The notes below the pieces were generated by a model. That model was not told where the DNA came from, did no database searches, and was given only the letters and a program-made list of their open reading frames with translations. Source: Agapanthus africanus (lineage: Eukaryota > Streptophyta > Magnoliopsida > Asparagales > Amaryllidaceae). Taken from it: a DNA stretch of 64,000 nt. The DNA lies in contig CM057344.1 of NCBI GenBank assembly GCA_030015575.1, positions 185,831,044-185,895,043 on the forward strand. Direction: 5' to 3'. This document shows, in pieces, positions 55,406 through 64,000 of the stretch (positions are counted from its first letter, which is position 1; every line of letters begins with the position of its first letter). Position numbers and translations under genes: made by a program.

Positions 55406-57974
55406 TGTCACGACCCGAAATAGTACATGACTGGCACCTGAATCATGTGAAGTCTATAGGACCCCAGCTAATTCAGGTAAGCCAAAAGACCAGAAATCTA
55501 AACCATTTGAAAAGATAGTGAAGTAAAAACTTAGTTTGAAAGCAAATGTTTTAACAAAATAAGCTGTAGTAAGTATTTTTAAAACATCAAGTCTTTCCCA
55601 AAAATTTCGGCAGAGTTTCCTTTGTAAAAACTGGCCCCAAACGGGTACAAACATGAATAAAATACATAATGAAAGGCATCCCTAAGCGGGAGATAGCTCT
55701 TCGCCAATTGGCGGAGACAACCACGCAAGCAATATAATTTACAATGCCGAAGGGCGAGAATAAAAACTCAGAAAGAAACCAACATCCTCAAGAAAACCAG
55801 AAAAAAACCATAATAATACAGGCGCGCGACTCTAACGTCGAAAGAATATACACTGGTTTTCTAAGTCTATCAAATAATACAAGTCTTGTTGATGGAGTTT
55901 ACTAGATACAACTGAATGTAAATACAAATATTACGGGGGTCATGATACAAGTGAACCCACCTACCAAAGCAATCACCCGGAAGGAAGCAGTGTGCCAGCA
56001 AAGCCGCCAAGGAAATCTGTACGGCAAAACCTGCAAGAAACTGTAGCACAACGGGGGTGAGTTGCCAACTCGTGAGTAGAAAACATCACTGTGCAGAAAT
56101 CTCATGTATGACTCTATCCTAGGTCATACCATAAAATCCTCAATATATAACCTGAAGCATCTAAATGACAAGGGTAAACATCTATACATAAGTGTAATAC
56201 CAAGTGCTCGTGTCTGTGCCCCAGGTAGCAACATATCATAATATGATGTATGAATGCATTAAGACAGAATACATCTTGCATGAGAAAAACTATTTTCTTA
56301 TCTCAGTGAGATTTTGTATAAAAACCGATGTATCATCAATGAAATCAATAGAGAATCCGTGTCAATCATCGACACAAAACATATATCTCGATATCTCGGG
56401 CTCCTGCAATCCGAACTGACCCATATAATCAAATCTCAACTACGTCGGTATCCTCCGGATATCCATCGCGTCATAATTAACCGGTCGGTAGTGCTCCCCT
56501 GCCAGGCTCAATGCCATCATCTGCGACCATCTTACCCCGGGGAACCGTACCGGGTCCACCATACACCCGCAGAAGGTTCCTCCTCCTCCTCGAATCGGGT
56601 GTATGATACTGCTCAAGGGCTGAGAAAACTCATGGTGGACATATCTCACATAATATCACGAGAAAACTACAATTTCTATCTTTTGAAAATGATAACGAGT
56701 TTATAAAATCCTTGCAGTTTCTCCAAATCCATAAATCTTATGGAAAATCCGAATCCCATAATCAAAAGTCCATAAACAATGAATACCGACATAAAGCCCC
56801 ATAATATTGCATGACAAATGAAAATACACATGCATGAGATATCACAATAATAAATGCAATGTCTAAGCTAGCATATAAAAGCAAGCGCACTAGTACTATG
56901 TCGAAACTAATAGCTAGCAATTTATACTAATGAAGTATTGTTTTCTAATGTGTACATGACATGAAAATTACCGATGATGATATGTATGAGCCGGCATGCA
57001 GGTGTACATGGAGCATACGCATCATCGGTAATAGTGCCGGTGTCCTGACAGCATGGGTTAATAATAACTAATGAAAACACAATTAAGCATGCAATGCGAT
57101 GCGAACATCAAGAATATACGGAACATGAATAATAACACAACATATAAGAATAAACATTTATAAGTACGAGTCATACAATTTTGGCATTTGCAATAGCACG
57201 AAACGTGGGTTTTAGAAAATCCGGCATGTCTTTAAAATACTCATGATTCGTTAGTTGGAAAATAAGTATGACTCGACCCCAGTCTAACATCTTCCTGATA
57301 ACAACAGGGCAAAACTAAGAGACTAATCGAAAGGGGTAAGAAAATCCACCAAAGTTCGAGTCGATATATCTAGTAGTCGGTGATCCCGGCTCAATAGCAT
57401 CACATACGATAAAATATATAAAACGACATCATCGAGTCAAGAGTCCAGATCAATCATCATGTTTCGTACGGAAAAATCCATCGTACGGCATCCCAAATAG
57501 CGGTACGGGTCAATTATCACATATAACACATTATTTATCTGGTATCATTATCATCATATCCTAAATTAGGATACTGATATAAAGTCTAGTATATTCCGAT
57601 ACCATCCAACATATATCCGCGTGTGGATAAAACACATCGCCTATCGATCCACTATACTATCATGTAGTATAACAAAACATCACCCAAATCACATAACTGA
57701 TCTCACAGCATCATGCCCGATCACATCGACTCATCTCCAAGTATGATATACTATCCTCATCATCCGTGTATTCGTATATGTACATATATATGTACTAACG
57801 CATCCATACACACACACACACAACCCATACATATCACGTGTGTGTTTGTCTGTGTGTAACTACTATACTCTAGGGTTTCACGACTAAGAACTAAACTAAA
57901 GCATTAACTTTGAATTACGCTAAAACTAACCCATGATCTCCTAAAGCTTTCTTGCTAACTAATAGCGTCTCACA
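55406..57974 (-). mobile_element. 5' LTR of element D, first part
   Basis: TGTCACGACCCG... matches 37534 to about 40319. It is interrupted by element 2b after TCACA (57970-57974), the probable left target copy. The rest lies beyond the window. Confidence 0.85.
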
Positions 57975-60039
57975 TGTTGGATACAGTGCCCTCTAAGTCA
58001 ATTATTGGATCGCAGGTACGTGATTGCAATGATTGAGGGAGGACTTATACCGATAGAACAGTCTTACTCGAGATGATAGTATGCTATCTGGTTTGTCTTT
58101 ATCATCATGTATATGTTGATAGAGCCCATAGGATTCTTGCTTGACTAACAACAGTATGATGGCGATCATATATGTGGGAGCTGGGGTTTATAAGCACATC
58201 CTTAAAGTGTCCCTAGTCGTGGGAGTTTTGAGACAGGGCATCGATACTCCAGAGTAGACAAGTGTATACAGTCGAGACCCCGACGAAGGGCGGTAGCCGG
58301 TCTCACAAGCCACTGGTGTCAGTTGGATCACCTAAGATGTATACAGGTGCTCATTAGGTTATGAGTACACCGGACATGACTCGCCGGGAACTTGTTGGTT
58401 GGTATTATACCTAGCGTCAGATAGTAGTTCCCTGCTGACATGTGTACAGGTTAGTTCATCGACCTGAGGTCGTCATTTGTCTCGTGTGAGTTCCCACTGT
58501 GCTTTGATTTATACCCTACCACGCTCAAAGGAGACGTGCAAACAGGTATATTTTAGGTACAGTCCCGAGCCATATGGAAGCAGTGAGCAGATCATCGGGG
58601 ATTCGTCTCTCCCGGTATTAGGGGTGAGATCGCGTTGTGTTTAGGAAAGCCATTACATGAAATCCCTGGCCAGGGTAATCGAGATTTACTGGAAGGTATT
58701 CCAGTAGTATCTCATGGTGTTATAGGCTGCTCTCTGACACGACTTTTGCAGCTATTTGGGGTCTGACGTTTACCGGCCCCCTAGGCCTAATATGCGATAC
58801 TCATAAGACGAATGGACTGGACTGTACGGATATTGTCACTGTCAGGCTCAGTAGGGTTTATAGATGAGTTCACTCGTCAGCTTCCCTTCCGATCAATATA
58901 TAGGCAAAACGTTACGTACAGCTTGTACCTCTGACGTGCTAGTGGTTATACCCAGTGCCAGTGTATTGATGAGTCATTAGAGTCCCCCACAGACACTTTC
59001 CCAAGTTCGGGCGAAACGTTGTAGATGCCGTATGTTTTATGGCAAGGTTCGGAAAATGCACGTGCGTTTTCGCACGTGTCATTTTTCGGGCAGATAATAC
59101 TGGTGGGCTTTGGTTTAAGCCGGATCCGAGTATTATACTGTGTAGATATAATATCTTTGTCTCAATTGCATTTGTATTCGGTCGTAATACAAATGCGGGT
59201 ATGTTTATACTGTTACGGGGTTATCCTGAAATTCGTTTCAGGATCACTTTTGGAAGTTGCCAGTTGCCAGTTTTCTATCACCCGTATTTAACATTCGGTT
59301 AAATACGGATTTGTCTTTTCGTCTTGAGGGTGAGTCATGCTTCTAGAAGGTTTTAGAAGTGGTGATTAGGCTTGTGACTCATTTGTTAATTAATGGTGCT
59401 TTGATGGTGCATTTATTGTGTTCATACTTGGTGTCATTAGTGAGTCATGCTTTGATGTTATGATATGATAAGATCAAAGCTTATGATCGCCCTCCTAGCT
59501 CCTACACTCACCCTCCTACACTCTTCATATTGTGGTGGGAAGCCAAGGGGAATTGATTCATTCATTTTTGCAAAAGATCATGATAGTTTAGTGTATGGAA
59601 ATTTCATATAGTTCAATTTTCATTTACCCGATTCCAATTGGCAACTTCCATAACCGTTCGTCCATAGCCTTAAACATAACGAGACAAAGTGTTCTACTCA
59701 TTCTCTATATCAATCTTGGTCGTCTCTTTTGGCAAACTTGACGATCGAGTTGCCTCGGTTCAGAGGCGGGAGCCCGTTTAAAGATCCATCGACGTGGTAC
59801 CACATGGACGACGAGACCAGAGATCGAGGAGATCGGAGCAGCCGCAACAAAGCGTGGGATGATGGTTAAATACCGAAGGACTCGGATTGTTCGGTATAAC
59901 AATTCTACCCTCTTTACAATATGTTAGTTTAGCTTTAATGGCAGATCCGGGTTATAGTGCGCGATAGCGCCAGTCGTAAAAGTTTTTGTTCCGCATATTA
60001 GGGTCTGTTAGACGGCCGGGGTACTACCGTGGACTTACA
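57975..60039 (+). mobile_element. 5' LTR of element 2b
   Basis: 2065 bp, TGTTGGATACAG...CTTACA. It is diverged from the 2a LTR, especially at 59270-59560, where the TATAAAG region of 2a is replaced by other sequence. Contains three strong hairpins (59059-59078, 59223-59244, 59282-59308). Confidence 0.88.
59223..59308 (+). other. Two hairpins in the 2b LTR
   Basis: First: ATCCTGAAA (59223-59231) with TTTCAGGAT (59236-59244) around TTCG, a stable tetraloop in RNA. Second: CCGTATTTAAC (59282-59292) with GTTAAATACGG (59298-59308) around ATTCG. The first is present in 2a with a different stem and loop TTAG; the second is specific to 2b. Confidence 0.6.
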
Positions 60040-60040
60040 G

Positions 60041-60052
60041 TGGTATCAGAGC
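60041..60052 (+). other. Primer binding site of element 2b (tRNA-iMet)
   Basis: TGGTATCAGAGC, one base after the LTR. Confidence 0.92.
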
Positions 60053-60247
60053 CTCACCATTAAGCTATACTAACTTGTGGTAACACGTTTAAAACATCCA
60101 TCGAACGGATTTTCAAAAATCACAATTTTCCAGTTCAAAGTTTCTGTTGATTTTTAAACTGTTCCAAAAATTATTTTACATATCACAAAATAACAAGCAG
60201 GCTTTTTAAAGCAATCCGTACAAATTTGGTCACGTGATCCCTTAGAA

Positions 60248-60300
60248 CCACCGCGGAACCGCGGTCAAACCTTGGGTTTGACCACGCTTCCACGGCGGTT
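60248..60300 (+). other. GC-rich dyad 200 nt after the primer site, element 2b
   Basis: Inner arms GGTCAAACC (60263-60271) and GGTTTGACC (60275-60283) around TTG, inside ACCGCGGAACCGC and GCTTCCACGGCGGT outer arms. Confidence 0.68.
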
Positions 60301-61466
60301 TAGTAGGAACAGTGCTCCAAAATTGTACAGGGGCTTCTACACAGGGAATTGTGGTTTCTGGTACTGTTCTTTTGGGCCCAGTTTTTGTTACTATACAGCA
60401 GATGTTTGTGGGGCCCAATTCGGGAAATTTATTCGATCGAAATTTTAAACATGTTAGTTTACCGTACTTACTTTATATCTCCGACCGGGAATGTCATTTG
60501 ATCGGTAAACCGCGTCTGATTGCTATAGTTCTTTTAGACGGGTTTGCGAACGTGACATTCACGTTGATATTTTGTGTTGTGCTGTGATGTTGCGGATTTG
60601 TCGTGATGGATAGCAGGGTGCAATGATAGTGCTGTTTGGATTTATTTGTACATTTGATATTGCGGGGCGAGCGTCCAACATGTGGACTGCCGTCACTTCC
60701 TGTTGTATAATATTCTTTTAGGGCACGACCGGGTTGAGGCCGATGTACCCGTTGTACATATTTTTATTTCTGTACTAGGTTTATCCCGCGGAGGAGTGCA
60801 CGGATAGCCGGGTTCTGGAGGGCAACGGGTCCGTATCTCATGGCTTTGAGAGGCAGAGGGGCCTCACTCTAGAATTGACAAACTATTTGCCGCACTCATA
60901 GGGGGTACAGGATGACCCACGGAGGGGTGCTCAATTTACCGGATTCCGTGAAGTGCCGGGTGTTCCATTCACTATGCTGTGGGGGACTACGCCGCTTCAG
61001 GTTTTGGCGGGTAACTTACCGCACCCGTAGGGGTCTGGGTTTTATTGCACAGGCTATCCACACGACTAGGGGAACGTCGGGTTTTCGGTAGAGGCTCTGT
61101 GAAACCCGGGGATCCCAGATTATCTGTATTGTTCTTTGATGCTTATTACTTTTCTGTATTGTTGCATATTATCACGCCTGGAGCGATTATTGTATATTAG
61201 TCTATATACTATTAGATGTTGTATATGTTTTACACCCGTGCTAGTCCAGGCCCCGCTCTGTCGTTAGTTAAGTAACCTAACGGGTGATGACGGGACCCAG
61301 TGACGAATGCGGATGGCATATACATACATTTTATTTTCGTTCTTTTCTGGTGTGATTGATTGATGGGACTGCATTGATTCTTATCAATGCAAGGATAAAA
61401 CAAACCTATATTTGATGTTGTTGGAACAAATTTTAAAAGGAGTTATTACAAAGACGTTTCCTTTTG

Positions 61467-61692
61467 TTTTGCATAGTGATATTCAGTTAGAATATCCTGC
61501 ACCTCATTCGACGAGGCAAGGGCCGAGATCCCTTCACCGGGAGTGACCCCTTGGGCAGAAGTTTGCATCAGGGTAATAACTTCTATATAATCGATTACAA
61601 GTTGCTTTGCATCGCGGTATTCAGTTGGAATATCCTGCACCTCATTCTACGAGGAAAGAGCCGAGATCCCTTCACCGGGAGTGACTTCTTTA
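61467..61692 (+). repeat. Duplicated leader module, element 2b
   Basis: Two direct copies: CACCTCATTCGACGAGG in the first, CACCTCATTCTACGAGG in the second, each followed by GATCCCTTCACCGGGAGTGA. Confidence 0.75.
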
Positions 61693-61835
61693 GCAAAATG
61701 TTTTCGCTACTATATTTTTTATAAAATTCTATCAGATTCCTTCAACGAGATCAAGTTCATTACGTTAAAGGTTTTTTCGCCAAAAACCAGCCGTAATCCT
61801 CCATTATTTCTTATGGATGGTCAGTAGTATTCAAG

Positions 61836-62043
61836 CTATGTTTGTTGGCCTACGTCAAGGCGTAGTGTTTGGTAGCTATTGGGTATTCATTTGTTGCACA
61901 GATAGATGCATTAGTTTAGGATAGACGTACAGCCTTGTTGGCCTACGTCAAGGGCATGTACGATGACCTAAATTAATCAGGACAACGACGGGTAGAACTT
62001 GACATGTGGCTTATGATTTGTTGGCCTACGTCAAGGTCATAAG
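61836..62043 (+). other. Triple-hairpin array, element 2b leader
   Basis: Outer stems: CTATG 61836-61840 with CGTAG 61861-61865; CGTAC 61926-61930 with GTACG 61958-61962; CTTATGA 62010-62016 with TCATAAG 62037-62043. The enclosed text TTGTTGGCCTACGTCAAGG is identical in all three. Confidence 0.78.
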
Positions 62044-62439
62044 TGCATGGGATAAAAAAAAATTATATCGGGAGTTTCAAACATACAGGAAACTTGCCAA
62101 ACTTGGGCATACCTTCTGGAGTGTGTTAACTTGAGTGGCTTCCATCAAGTTATCATGCGATGATAGTTGGATCCCGATTCCCACTGATGAGTTGGTTTAC
62201 TCTTCGGGTGATCCCGACTAATTCTTCTTTCAGGTTTGGAAAAGAATTTGAGATTACAGTGGGAGGTTTCCAGATTAGATAAAATGATAACCATTCTGAT
62301 CTAGGTTAGAGTGCACGCAGAGTGTTTCTTTTCTCTCTCTTTTTGGCAGCGACTTTTGACTGACCTTAGACTATAACTCAGTGACAAAAGTTGACCGAAC
62401 CTTCTTAATTTACTAGCTTTTAGATTGTCAATAGTTGCA

Positions 62440-63190
62440 TAAGTCATTGCCGCTCCTTCTTTTACCCTTTGTATTTCTCAGAACAACCCATATTACTACG
62501 GATATCCACTTCCATTGGATAGATCCATCGTATGGTTATATACGAACTCGAAGGGACTTCTTCGAGGATGGATCCAGGTTCAGGAGAAATAGAATTGGTT
62601 TATTCAGTTGTCATTTATTATCACATTCACTCAGGTTGCGAGGGCTCCTTGGTTTAGGAGCGTACACCTATTACGCTTATTGGATAGTCTTATTCCAAAC
62701 CATAGGCAGGTGCTGAAAGGTAGGGAATGAAGAAAACCAATTAGCCTAAGTAGGGTGTGCAGAAGGTAATATGTAAAGACAAATAAAGGAATTAGAAAGA
62801 GGGCAAAGTAAATTGCGACTACTAACATTCACGACCAAACCACGTATTTTATCGCCACTCCTACTTCACTTTTGATTTCTCCAGAACAACCCGTATCACT
62901 ACGAACATCCAATTCCATTGGATAAATCCATCGTATGGTTATATACGAACTCGAAAGATATCTTTTCGAGGATGGATTCTGGTTCAGGAGAAATAGGAAT
63001 AAGGTTTATTTAGTTTTCTTTTATCATCACCTTCTCTCAAGTTGCGAGTACTCCTAGGATTAGGAGAGTACACCTATTATGCTTACTGGATAGTCTTCTT
63101 CCAAACCATAGGCTGGTGCCGAACGGTAGGGAAGGAAGAAAACCATTTAGCCTAATGATGGTGTACAGAAGGTAACGACTAAAGACAAAT
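62440..63190 (+). repeat. Duplicated filler in place of gag, element 2b
   Basis: Two direct copies of a unit of about 410 bp (about 62445-62850 and 62855-63190+). Same duplication as 24780-25440, but the second unit is fuller here. Confidence 0.7.
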
Positions 63191-63299
63191 AAAGGGAATT
63201 GGAAAGGTGGCAGGGAAATATACGGTTAAAGTCATGATTTGGATTACGGAAGTGGCATTACTAGGAATACCAGGATACCCCTACGAAACATATTAATGT

Positions 63300-64000
63300 T
63301 TCAAATTCACTGTGCATTGTTAATAGAAAACTGATTTCCCGATTAGATATTTACTCCAGGTATGTATTTACCAAGTATGATTCTCACATCTGTATAGTTT
63401 TACAGATAATGAGTGGGAGTAAGTTATTGGGAATTAGGTAATCATCCTCATTATATCGGAATTCGTTGTAATTGGTGATATTTGAGGAAATCGCCTGGGG
63501 ACAGTTTTCAACCTACGACGCACAGGTTTTGAGTTATTAAACTCAGCGGACTTATACAGAGTATTGTAAGTTGTCCAGTGTCCATCTGGACAAAGGGGTT
63601 TGTCCTCGTACTATATTCTATTTACTTGTGACTTCTCTAGTTTTTAGACAAGTGTTTCGTAGAAATACAATGTCTAAGTATTGAGAAGTTGTGGGTATAG
63701 GAATAAAGTAGAGAACCAGGTGTCACAAGTATCGGGATTCTTCAAAGAAATCGAAGATGTAGATTCTTGTGATTGGTATTCAGATGATAGTAATGGTTTT
63801 GAGAAACTTGTTTCTCTTTCAGGTTACTTATAATTGGATGGATTTCTAAGTTGAGTAATGTTGATTAGCCTCTCTCCATTAAGTTGATATGCACTGGAGA
63901 TAGCTGCATGTTTTTTGGATCAGGTTCCAATTAAATATGTGCCAAAGTTTCTATATTGGAAATAGAATGGATCATATCTTAACGATGTTAAGGTAAGGGG
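63300..64000 (+). pseudogene. Decayed pol, element 2b, incomplete at the window edge
   Basis: Closely similar to 25560-26270 of 2a by eye. Integrase-like traces (YFTCDFSSF near 63610-63640, NKVENQVSQVSGF near 63700-63735) occur among many stops. Runs past the window end. Confidence 0.7.

Larger units (their letters stand above)
37534..57974 (-). mobile_element. Large LTR element D, gene-poor (LARD-like)
   Basis: Minus-strand LTR element. Its 3' LTR is 37534-41938 (4405 bp). The polypurine tract is beside it. Internal DNA is 41953-44111 and 54502-55389 (interrupted by element C). A tRNA-iMet-type primer site is at 55390-55401. The 5' LTR starts at 55406 and is interrupted at 57974 by element 2b. 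TGTCACGACCCG ends are common in plant Gypsy LTRs, so it may be Gypsy-derived. No gag or pol motif is visible in about 3 kb of internal DNA, so it must have moved with foreign proteins. Confidence 0.8.
60053..62360 (+). mobile_element. Untranslated leader of element 2b
   Basis: Colinear with 22413-24710 of 2a; no gene. A pyrimidine tract ending in GGCAG at about 62325-62349 precedes the lost gag start. Confidence 0.75.
57975..64000 (+). mobile_element. Copia element 2b, non-autonomous, runs off the right edge
   Basis: Second member of the 2a family: LTR, tRNA-iMet primer site, leader with GC dyad, duplicated module and triple hairpin, duplicated filler in place of gag, then decayed pol. From 62400 on it follows 24720 onward closely, with the same disabled text. 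Confidence 0.9.

Overview
This window is intergenic plant DNA. I find no host gene, tRNA gene or rRNA gene. Almost every base can be assigned to LTR retrotransposons inserted into one another. The organism is a flowering plant with a repeat-rich genome; I cannot name the species. Most elements are Ty1/copia. The evidence is an initiator-Met tRNA primer site (TGGTATCAGAGC), a GTGGGAGAT-type polypurine tract, the domain order gag-PR-IN-RT-RNase H, and LTRs beginning TGTTAGTGTATATGCCC..., which resemble the Angela/Tork group. Two other elements are present: one primed by tRNA-Asp (Athila-like) and one long-LTR, gene-poor element.

Nesting, oldest to youngest as read from the junctions. Element B (minus, 31190-37533 visible) was split by element A (minus, 2785-31189). 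The 5' LTR of A then received copia element 1 (plus, 10015-20234, target duplication catat/cacat) and element 2a (plus, 20359-29950, exact duplication TATTA). The 3' LTR of A is cut at about 2780 by the LTR of a minus-strand tRNA-Asp-primed element that runs off the left edge. The LTR of B was split at 37533 by a large-LTR element, here called D (minus, LTRs from 37534 and 55406). D in turn received element C (minus, 44112-54496, exact duplication GTGGG) and element 2b (plus, 57975 to beyond the right edge).

Coding content. Only element 1 has a recognisable full gag-pol (14189-18115). It stays in one frame but has six stop codons and a damaged RNase H. A, B and C share a deletion of the gag body. 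A and C also share a lost RT catalytic Asp and an RT frameshift, so that lineage was probably already defective when it spread. Elements 2a and 2b share a gag region replaced by a duplicated filler sequence and the same decayed pol, which again points to mobilisation by proteins supplied in trans.

The most interesting signal is non-coding. All six copia leaders, including those of the protein-dead elements, keep three tandem hairpins of one design about 0.5 kb before gag. Outer stems change by compensatory substitution. The three hairpins of one element share an apical loop that differs between elements. A GC-rich dyad lies about 200 nt after most primer sites, and a polypyrimidine-CAG sequence sits just before the gag start. 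Together these look like a structured, possibly spliceable, cis-acting leader. I know of no name for it.
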